Origin: SM23-73-3 sp964580215 | GTDB lineage: Bacteria > Zixibacteria > MSB-5A5 > SM1-73 | DNA length: 7,521 bases | Reading direction: 5' to 3' | Assembly: GCA_964580215.1 (NCBI GenBank) | Contig: CAZOJT010000078.1 | Location: forward strand, 1 to 7,521 | Part shown: positions 1 to 4,496 of the stretch, piece by piece | Position numbering within the stretch: position 1 is the first letter of the stretch | How the letters are laid out: each line of letters starts with the position of its first letter | Notes under the pieces: model-generated | Told to the model about the DNA's origin: nothing | Databases searched by the model: none | The model's input: the letters and a program-made list of their open reading frames with translations, nothing else | Translations under genes and position numbers: made by a program

Positions 1-851
1 TGCTGGTGTGGCTGGCTTTGATTTCATTCGGCGCCATTTCGCTTACCAATCCACAATGGCTGCAGGAGTGGGGGCACCAGGGTGTCCATTCCGAATCCCG
101 TGCCTACAAGCAATACGGCGATGCATTCCTCCATCAGGGGGATTACCTCCGGGCGATCCCTCAGTACCAGAAGGCGCTGCAGATAACTCCCCAGCGGGTG
201 AGCGTCATGATAAATTTGGCTGTAGCGTACATGTATGCCGGAGTCCCCCAGGAGGCGGATCGAGTGCTTAAAGAAGCCTCCCGGTTGGAGAGCAATCGAA
301 AGGACTTGATCAGTTTTAATCTGGGGGAGCTTATGGAGAGACAGAGGAAGACGGAGGAAGCCATACGCTACTACAGAAAGGCCATAGGATCCAAGGTGGA
401 CCAGGGCCTGGTATACCGCAAGCTGGGCCTGCTCTACCTTGGTGCAAAGAGATACGAGGAGGCACTGGAGGCTTTTGAGAACACCTTGGCCAACCAGACC
501 GACGTCAACCTGCCATATATGGACATGCTCCGGCGCTCTCTGGATGCTTACGAGGATGATACGGTCACATTACCGATTATTGAGGCTCAGCTTTCCCGCG
601 GCGTCAGCACCGAGGATTTGGCACCGTATGATCTGAAAATCATTCGTTATCTACAGCAGACTGATCCGGAGATAGCCAAAACCCACAACCACCTGGCTTA
701 TATTCATGTTCAGAGGAAGGACTACTCGTCCGCAGCTCGTCATTATCAAAGGTCACTCGAAATCTGGCCCGGCAATGTCGATGCCCAGAGGGGAATTGAT
801 TATCTGGCTAAACTGCGGCAGGAAGCTCCGCCATCTGACCTTGAGCACTAA
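1..851 (+). CDS. TPR-repeat protein, membrane-anchored, 5'-truncated
   Basis: The reading frame is open to the left edge, so this is the C-terminal part of a longer protein; the GTG at position 6 is only the first start-like codon inside the window. The visible part begins with a hydrophobic stretch (residues 1-13 counted from that GTG) that looks like the end of a membrane helix. It is followed by helical tetratricopeptide repeats at about residues 32-63 (GDAFLHQGDYLRAIPQYQKA), 66-96, 100-132 and 134-161, then a less regular section and a further repeat at about 227-260 (AYIHVQRKDYSSAARHYQRS). TPRs are protein-protein interaction scaffolds; no catalytic motif is visible. A membrane helix followed by TPRs fits either a simple anchored scaffold or the tail of a multi-pass glycosyltransferase (PMT/TMTC-like); the missing N-terminus would decide. 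It is the only + strand gene before the repeat island, and no U-rich terminator follows its TAA. Confidence 0.88.
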   Translation, partial: LVWLALISFGAISLTNPQWLQEWGHQGVHSESRAYKQYGDAFLHQGDYLRAIPQYQKALQITPQRVSVMINLAVAYMYAGVPQEADRVLKEASRLESNRKDLISFNLGELMERQRKTEEAIRYYRKAIGSKVDQGLVYRKLGLLYLGAKRYEEALEAFENTLANQTDVNLPYMDMLRRSLDAYEDDTVTLPIIEAQLSRGVSTEDLAPYDLKIIRYLQQTDPEIAKTHNHLAYIHVQRKDYSSAARHYQRSLEIWPGNVDAQRGIDYLAKLRQEAPPSDLEH

Positions 852-868
852 TCCCATAGGTTTGCCTC

Positions 869-1003
869 AGTAGATAGGTCAGGAGCCCTGTGCTCCTGAA
901 ACTATTCTGGATTTCAGTACCCGACAGGCACAAATTTGGTGGAACAGACATTCCTGTCTGTTCTAACATGGTCAGTCAGACAGGAATGTCTGACCTACCT
1001 ACT
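869..1003. repeat. Palindromic element A, MITE-like, with 14-bp terminal inverted repeats
   Basis: The ends AGTAGATAGGTCAG (869-882) and CTGACCTACCTACT (990-1003) are inverted repeats matching at 13 of 14 positions. Inside are two hairpins. The first is TCAGGAGC (879-886) with GCTCCTGA (892-899), 8 bp with a 5-nt loop. The second is CAGACATTCCTGTCTG (945-960) with its exact complement at 977-992, 16 bp with a 16-nt loop; each 16-base arm can also fold on itself (CAGACA/TGTCTG), allowing a cruciform. Partial copies B and C lie further right. Compared with them, A keeps 23 extra bases between two ATTT direct repeats near 912-938, so B and C probably carry a slippage deletion. It lies 17 bp after the TPR gene stop. 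No transposase is encoded, so it is either a non-autonomous element or a REP-type sequence. Confidence 0.8.
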
Positions 1004-1028
1004 CAACGTCCGTGACGAGCAAGAGAAT

Positions 1029-1092
1029 TCATCTTAAATGTTTATATCCATCCACGGGTGGCTTCGTCCACAGATCATGGTTGTCATCTGCG
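1029..1092 (-). pseudogene. 3'-end fragment of the 2423-3466 gene (cassette fragment 0)
   Basis: Read on the - strand, this encodes about 21 codons ending ...DDNHDLWTKPPVDGYKHLR followed by TGA. This is recognisably the tail of the secreted protein at 2423-3466, which ends NDNHELWMKPTLDGYKHLR. The same sequence seen next to elements B and C lies between its stop codon and element A. Homology fades at about 1092, where the inverted repeat of another element begins, so that element may have interrupted it. It shares the Met-to-Thr and Glu-to-Asp differences with cassette 1 (1840-2019), so those two copies are closer to each other than to the gene. It has no start and cannot be expressed as a protein. 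Confidence 0.78.
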
Positions 1093-1136
1093 AGTTGTAA
1101 GGGCAATTCCCTGCTTTAGTGGTTCGACCTTGCTCC

Positions 1137-1199
1137 CTTCGACTTTGCTCAGGGACAGTGAGCGAAGTCGAACTGTCACCATCCTGAGTAAATCGAAGG
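1137..1199. repeat. Clover-like interspersed palindrome (TTCGACTTTGCTCA family)
   Basis: TTCGACTTTGCTCA (1138-1151) pairs with TGAGCGAAGTCGAA (1159-1172), 13 of 14 positions plus a G-T type mismatch, with loop GGGACAG. Overlapping it, GACAGT (1155-1160) pairs with ACTGTC (1172-1177). The left arm also has a third, diverged complement, CCTGAGTAAATCGAAGG (1183-1199). Just to the left is a partial direct copy of the arm, TTCGACCTTGCTCCC (about 1123-1137). Sequences of this TTCGACTT(C/T)GCTCA type are, from general knowledge, common dispersed repeats in many environmental genomes. Its role here is unknown. Confidence 0.7.
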
Positions 1200-1212
1200 A
1201 CGGGACATTCCG

Positions 1213-1265
1213 CCCAGACGAGCGGACGGGCAGATGCCCCCGTCTGGGGGCGGTCGTCTGACCGC
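1213..1265. repeat. Two adjacent GC-rich hairpins
   Basis: The first hairpin pairs CCCAGACG (1213-1220) with CGTCTGGG (1241-1248), and inside it GGGC (1228-1231) pairs with GCCC (1236-1239) around loop AGAT. The second pairs GCGGTC (1250-1255) with GACCGC (1260-1265) around GTCT. An alternative long pairing is CAGACGA (1215-1221) with TCGTCTG (1254-1260). They fill the right half of the 192-bp composite repeat. No T-tract follows on either side, so a simple intrinsic terminator is not supported. Confidence 0.6.
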
Positions 1266-1465
1266 ATGAATTGCCCCAACAACTGCCTTCCCTCCCTGCG
1301 AAGGCGTGGAACAGGGGTAAGGGGGTGAGTTTTCTTCCTATAAAAACAAATTCGTTATAACTTTTGTGGTGAAAAGGATGGCAGCAGTATTTATGGGAGA
1401 CGAATGTATTTTGTATGCGCAGTTTTCAAAACACTAAAGATGAAAAAAATTAAAAAACAATCATC

Positions 1466-1687
1466 AGTAATGCCAGTAAGGTCAGAAACACCGGGACCGT
1501 TAATCCGCTATTTCCTTAGGTATGAACGGCATAGCTCATTTCTCAGGACGACTGAAAAGAATCGACACCAGCCATCCGTAAGTCCAGTAAGGTCAGAAAT
1601 ACCAGGATCGCAAGTCCGCTATTTCCTCCGGTATGAACGTTATAACTTATATTGCAGGACAATTGGAAAAACAAAAACCACAATCCG
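1466..1687. repeat. Imperfect 111-bp tandem direct repeat, two units
   Basis: Unit 1 (about 1466-1576) and unit 2 (about 1577-1687) are offset by exactly 111 bp. They share CCAGTAAGGTCAGAAA, TCCGCTATTTCCT and GGTATGAACG with scattered substitutions and no obvious indels. The period is a multiple of three, and a + strand frame reads through both as VRSE.PG...RYFLRYER. About a third of the changed codons are synonymous, which is not enough to show coding. A short match to its CGTTATAACTT segment occurs near 1353-1363. The origin is unknown. Confidence 0.65.
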
Positions 1688-1723
1688 CATGTCCCTCATG
1701 TCCTCCAAGTCCCCCATGTCCAG
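1688..1723. repeat. 9-bp minisatellite, four units
   Basis: CATGTCCCT, CATGTCCTC, CAAGTCCCC and CATGTCCAG are four consecutive 9-bp units of the pattern CATGTCCNN. It follows directly after the 111-bp tandem repeat. It is low-complexity sequence prone to slippage, with no function evident. Confidence 0.7.
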
Positions 1724-1839
1724 CCCCGCCAAATGGATTTGTTTGATACATACAATACCACGGATAGGGCATCCAAGACAAAGAAACGGAATTGATTTTT
1801 GTTTTTGCCTTCGCTGTGGACGGTGGTCGTTTTATCACT

Positions 1840-2019
1840 TCATCTCAGATGTTTATATCCATCCAACGTTGGTTTCGTCCACAGGTCATGGTTGTCATCG
1901 GGCAAAGGTTGTAGATTGTTCATTTCGTATTTGTTCTGATCCAAACGGTATTTGTCGTAAAAACCATTCTCAAACTCATATACTTCTCAGGTATTTGGAT
2001 CACATAACCTTTCCCGCCT
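1840..2019 (-). pseudogene. 3'-end copy of the 2423-3466 gene with an internal stop (cassette 1)
   Basis: On the - strand this matches the last ~55 codons of the secreted protein: RERLCDPNT, stop, then VYEFENGFYDKYRLDQNKYE and onward to GYKHLR and TGA at 1842-1840. The Gly codon GGA has become TGA at 1989-1987, and the Tyr of LYDP is Cys, so it is inactivated. Most other differences from the gene are synonymous (Asp, Phe, Asn, Glu, Pro, Leu, Arg codons). It therefore diverged as coding sequence and decayed later. Unlike the other copies, it has no palindromic element just beyond its stop codon. At its upstream end it joins the sequence TTTCCCGCCTT, which runs into element B. Confidence 0.85.
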
Positions 2020-2020
2020 T

Positions 2021-2129
2021 ACTCCTGAAATATTCTGGATTTGGTGGAACAGACATTTCTGTCTGTTCTAACATGGTCAGACAGGAATGTCTGACCTACC
2101 TACTCAACGTCCGTGACGAGCAAGAGAAT
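2021..2129. repeat. Palindromic element B (left-truncated copy of element A)
   Basis: Homology to element A starts at CTCCTGAAA, inside the first hairpin of A, so the left terminal repeat is missing. The long hairpin is kept: CAGACATTTCTGTCTG (2050-2065) with CAGACAGGAATGTCTG (2078-2093), one mismatch, 12-nt loop. The right end TGACCTACCTACT and the following ~26 bases up to the stop codon of cassette 2 are the same as next to A and C. Its left junction with cassette 1 is the same as the junction of element C with cassette 2, which shows that element and cassette were copied as one unit. Confidence 0.85.
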
Positions 2130-2309
2130 TCATCTTAAATGCTTATATCCATCCAGGGTTGGTTTCATCCATAATTCATGGTTGTCATTGGGCAGTGGTT
2201 GCAGATTGTTCATTTCGTATTTATTCTGGTCAAGCTGGTACTTATCGTAAAAACCGTTTTCGAACTCATACACTTCTCCGGTGTTGGGATCATATAGCCT
2301 TTCCCGCCT
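2130..2309 (-). pseudogene. Open 3'-end copy of the 2423-3466 gene (cassette 2)
   Basis: Read on the - strand, it encodes RERLYDPNTGEVYEFENG and on to the same tail, ending DGYKHLR, TGA at 2132-2130. No stop interrupts it and the frame stays open upstream to a TAG at 2363-2361, but there is no start codon with a ribosome site, so it is an orphan gene end. In the upstream half (2223-2300) it differs from the gene at 17 bases in 13 codons, of which 11 are synonymous; the two changes are Arg to Gln and Ile to Val. In the downstream half it is identical to the gene (2059-2222 equals 2352-2515). Conserved coding sequence without a start suggests a recent remnant of a paralogue or a donor of alternative 3' ends. 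Confidence 0.85.
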
Positions 2310-2310
2310 T

Positions 2311-2422
2311 ACTCCTGAAACTATTCTGGATTTGGTGGAACACAGACATTCCTGTCTGTTCTAACATGGTCAGACAGGAATGTCTGACCTACCTACTCAA
2401 CGTCCGTGACGAGCAAGAGAAT
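2311..2422. repeat. Palindromic element C, just downstream of the secreted-protein gene
   Basis: This is the third copy of the element, again starting at CTCCTGAAA and lacking the left terminal repeat of element A. The hairpin is perfect: CAGACATTCCTGTCTG (2343-2358) with CAGACAGGAATGTCTG (2371-2386), 12-nt loop. It differs from B by an extra C at 2321 and an extra CA at about 2341. The palindrome lies 36 bp beyond the stop of the 2423-3466 gene, so it could stabilise the 3' end of that transcript or help end transcription. No T-run follows it, so it is not a standard intrinsic terminator. Confidence 0.83.
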
Positions 2423-3466
2423 TCATCTTAAATGCTTATATCCATCCAGGGTTGGTTTCATCCATAATTCATGGTTGTCATTGGGCAGTGGTTGCAGATT
2501 GTTCATTTCGTATTTGTTCTGGTCCAAACGGTATTTGTCGTAGAAACCGTTTTCAAACTCGTAAATCTCTCCGGTATTCGGATCATATAGTCGTTCCTTT
2601 CCTAAGATGGCATCACTTCTTTTCTCCACAAGGACATCATCTACTTTATTCCGGTTTTCCCATCCTTGCATAATAATGTCCGAAGCCTCGCTTAAGGTTT
2701 TTCCTGCCTTAAGGATCCCTGCATAGGTGTTTGCCTGCTGTTTTAAGCAATTGTTCACATAAGATTGACTTATGGTATAACTTCCTACTGACTTGACCAG
2801 TGCATTTTCAATGCTCTGAAACTCCCTTTTAGGTGCAGTGATTCCGGTTATGGAGAATCCGTATCCTAAACCTCCTCCGGGTCCACCGGTAAAGGGCAAT
2901 ACAGGAGCAACGGTAACCAAAAATAACCCTTCACCCAAAATTCCGCCCTGGGTAAATAACGCCCTTACCAGTTCGGTGCTCCCGCCACTGATTGGACTTG
3001 GCTGTTTGACCTTTGAAATAATTTGAAGGTTTTCCAATCTGGGGCATTGAGGCATAAAACTTTGGGCTATTTGAGTTCGGGTAATAAGATGAAACTGGGC
3101 AAGAAAATTATCTGGAGTAAGGGGATTGACCACCGGCATCTCAATCCAGGTGACAGGATAACCGCCCATATTCATATATTGATAATCAATTTGCTTCTGT
3201 TGCTCCGATAAATAAACCGGTCCAACTTCCCCAAAGTAGAATATTTGTCTTAAGGGTTCAGATGGATCACGAATCAAAAAAGCGAATCCAGCGCATGCCC
3301 CAGCGGTAATTACCTTCCACCCCCGTGGTTTATCAATTGAGAAAAAGCCTCCGTCGAAGCTCTCCAGCTTCAAACCAGCTCTATGGCTCTCGCCCCCATC
3401 GGCGCAGAAGATCACACACAAAATAAGGCTTCCAACCAGAATCCCCAGCAAAGATAGTCTTTTCAT
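2423..3466 (-). CDS. Secreted protein of unknown function
   Basis: This is a 347-residue protein. The start is well supported: ATG at 3466-3464 preceded by the strong ribosome site AAGGAGG (within 3482-3471). Residues 1-21 are a signal peptide (Lys-Arg, then a long hydrophobic core) followed by ADGG. There is no proper lipobox (VIFC does not fit), so export to the periplasm or outside is more likely than lipidation. The segment FFSIDKPRGWKV (41-52) resembles the opening strand of PsbP/DUF1795-like domains; this is only a resemblance. The middle is rich in Gly and Pro. The C-terminal part (about 255-347) is charged and probably helical, with KTLSEASDIIMQGWENR (256-272) and LYDPNTGEIYEFENG (from 293). 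It is this last part, from residue ~291, that is duplicated at 1029-2309. I do not recognise a named family. It stands alone on its strand, divergent from the DUF456 gene. Confidence 0.9.
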   Translation of the reverse strand: MKRLSLLGILVGSLILCVIFCADGGESHRAGLKLESFDGGFFSIDKPRGWKVITAGACAGFAFLIRDPSEPLRQIFYFGEVGPVYLSEQQKQIDYQYMNMGGYPVTWIEMPVVNPLTPDNFLAQFHLITRTQIAQSFMPQCPRLENLQIISKVKQPSPISGGSTELVRALFTQGGILGEGLFLVTVAPVLPFTGGPGGGLGYGFSITGITAPKREFQSIENALVKSVGSYTISQSYVNNCLKQQANTYAGILKAGKTLSEASDIIMQGWENRNKVDDVLVEKRSDAILGKERLYDPNTGEIYEFENGFYDKYRLDQNKYEMNNLQPLPNDNHELWMKPTLDGYKHLR

Positions 3467-3783
3467 TTTTACCTCCTCCTTAATGATTTAGGATATGTCA
3501 GCTAACGGCTTGGAATATGTGAGGACGGGTGAATTATCAGCTATCCTCTCTGACATGAGATATTATCGGCAATTTTGCGGGTCTTTTTCACAAAAAGGAA
3601 AAGTCTGTTCTTTCCAGTAGTTCTTTGTGTCGAGCAGATACGTTTCACTCCTTTGCAGTCGGTAAATTGGAAAATGACTTTTTCAGGAAAAAGCCTTGCG
3701 TTTTCAGTATGCAGAGGATATTAATATAAGTCCAAGGTGAGCCCAGATTTGTTCTGATGGAGAAAGGAGTGTTTGCAAACTCA
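3467..3783. other. Divergent intergenic region
   Basis: This 317-bp gap separates the divergent secreted-protein and DUF456 genes and must hold start signals for both. The left edge holds the ribosome site of the - strand gene. Two similar small hairpins occur, CTTTTT-CAC-AAAAAG (3583-3597) and CTTTTT-CAGG-AAAAAG (3678-3693); they are weak and may be chance in AT-rich sequence. A candidate + strand promoter is listed separately. I could not pick a convincing promoter for the - strand gene. Confidence 0.55.
3696..3724 (+). promoter_or_regulatory. Candidate sigma-70-type promoter for the DUF456 gene
   Basis: TTGCGT (3696-3701) and TATTAA (3719-3724) are separated by 17 bp, with matches of 3/6 and 4/6 to the -35 and -10 consensus. 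The position is 60 bp before the preferred start. The evidence is by sequence pattern only; consensus use in this lineage is not known. Confidence 0.35.
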
Positions 3784-4275
3784 ATGAACATCGGAATGAT
3801 TATTTTGTTCATAGTGGCTCTTCTTATCATGCTGATTGGTCTGGCTGGAACGGTAATTCCCATGCTCCCTGGCTTGCCCATTATGTGGCTGGGGGCTTTT
3901 ATCTATGCTATTTTCACCGGATTTGAAAAGATTGGCTGGACTTTTTTGGGAGTATTTGCTTTCTTGACGGCAGTCACCACACTACTGGACTATGTAGCAA
4001 ATTTGTATGGAGCGAAGAAGATGGGAGCCACCCGATGGGGAATTTTGGGAGCGTTTTTGGGGATGCTCATCGGGCTTTTTGCCGGTGGACTGGTCGGGCT
4101 TTTGTTAGGCTCATTTCTGGGTGCTATCTTAGGCGAAATCCTGGGAGGAAGAAAAGGAGCTCAGGCACTGAAGGCGGGAGTGGGGACGTTCCTCGGATTT
4201 TTAGGCGGCACCATGATCAAGTTCGTAATCGGCTGTGCCATGATAGGGATTTTCTTGTGGAAGGTTTTGTTCTAA
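3784..4275 (+). CDS. DUF456 family integral membrane protein
   Basis: This is a 163-residue, very hydrophobic protein. It opens with a helix leading into GLAGTVIPMLPGLP (19-32), the typical N-terminal DUF456 pattern of Gly-rich sequence followed by Pro-x-x-Pro-Gly. Then come a second helix, LDYVANLYGAKKMGATRWG (68-86), and a glycine-zipper segment (about 89-122, G every 3-4 residues). After a basic loop (GGRKGAQALKAG) there is a last helix ending KVLF. The family is found in many bacteria and its function is unknown; glycine zippers suggest tight helix packing. An in-frame ATG at 3757 would add nine residues, but no ribosome site is well placed for it. AAGGAG (3764-3769) lies 14 nt before 3784, rather far but usable, and 3784 matches the family's N-terminus. 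It appears monocistronic and converges on the lipoprotein unit. Confidence 0.88.
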   Translation: MNIGMIILFIVALLIMLIGLAGTVIPMLPGLPIMWLGAFIYAIFTGFEKIGWTFLGVFAFLTAVTTLLDYVANLYGAKKMGATRWGILGAFLGMLIGLFAGGLVGLLLGSFLGAILGEILGGRKGAQALKAGVGTFLGFLGGTMIKFVIGCAMIGIFLWKVLF

Positions 4276-4431
4276 ATTTGTATGAGCTTTCTCTCATGTT
4301 CAGTATATTTTCAGGATTGCAATGGAAAAGTTATCCGAGAATTCATCTCGTATTTCCCTTCTTGATGTCAGTTGAGGGAATAGCCTACCATAGTGGGGGC
4401 AACAAGTAGAGCAAGCATAGATTTTGCAATA

Positions 4432-4469
4432 AAAAAAGAGGTCGAGAGAATAACTCCGACCTCTTTTTT
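4432..4469. terminator. Bidirectional intrinsic terminator
   Basis: AAAAAAGAGGTCG (4432-4444) pairs perfectly with CGACCTCTTTTTT (4457-4469) around a 12-nt loop, inside which GAG/CTC can pair as well. The outer arms supply a T-run on both strands, so it can end transcription of the DUF456 gene from the left and of the lipoprotein unit from the right. It lies 27 bp beyond the lipoprotein stop and about 156 bp beyond the DUF456 stop; I see no other feature in that latter gap. Confidence 0.92.
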
Positions 4470-4496
4470 GTCAAAAAGTAGAACCGAGATGAAAAA

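Larger units (their letters stand above)
1093..1284. repeat. 192-bp composite repeat bounded by 17-bp inverted repeats
   Basis: The left end AGTTGTAAGGGCAATTC (1093-1109) and right end GAATTGCCCCAACAACT (1268-1284) are inverted repeats matching at 15 of 17 positions, with a perfect 9-bp core GGGCAATTC/GAATTGCCC. The interior is made almost wholly of further palindromes (see 1137-1199 and 1213-1265) and holds no credible gene. It begins where the cassette fragment to its left loses homology, which suggests insertion into the array. No clear target-site duplication is seen. It may be a MITE, or a short palindrome around GAATTGCCC that was split by later insertion of other repeats. Confidence 0.6.
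1285..1839. other. Non-coding stretch, no credible gene
   Basis: This stretch is AT-richer than the flanking repeats. Apart from the 111-bp tandem repeat and the 9-bp minisatellite listed separately, I see no gene, RNA gene or clear promoter. Long open frames crossing it have no ribosome binding site and no recognisable domain, and they run into the antisense of the cassettes. It separates cassette fragment 0 from cassette 1. It may be inserted material or the decayed remains of sequence that once lay between tandem paralogues. Confidence 0.6.

Noticed and set aside
879..899. Hairpin after the TPR gene as an intrinsic terminator
   Set aside because: The 8-bp stem is perfect, but no T-run follows and it lies inside element A, so it is better explained as part of that repeat.
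1034..1282. Open frames on both strands over the palindromic block
   Set aside because: Palindromic repeats give open frames by chance. No ribosome site or domain is present and the frames run through inverted repeats.
1404..2138. Long open frame on the + strand (244 codons) across the repeat region
   Set aside because: It has no ribosome site. Its second half is the antisense of cassette 1 and element B, and its first half is the 111-bp repeat and minisatellite. No domain is recognisable.
869..2422. Possible CRISPR array from the three spaced palindromes
   Set aside because: There are only three copies, more than 100 bp long, and the intervening sequences are themselves repeated gene ends, not unique short spacers. 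No cas gene is present.
2159..2431. Open frame on the + strand repeated again at 2452-2673
   Set aside because: Both are antisense to the cassette or gene 3' end. Their similarity to each other simply reflects the duplication on the - strand, where codon changes are synonymous.
3482..3560. Promoter for the secreted-protein gene on the - strand
   Set aside because: A TATCCT-like -10 is present, but no -35 box has acceptable spacing (the best candidate is 14 bp away).
3757..3783. Upstream ATG for the DUF456 gene
   Set aside because: The nearest purine-rich sequence is too far upstream, and the nine extra residues do not match the usual N-terminus. It is kept only as an alternative start.
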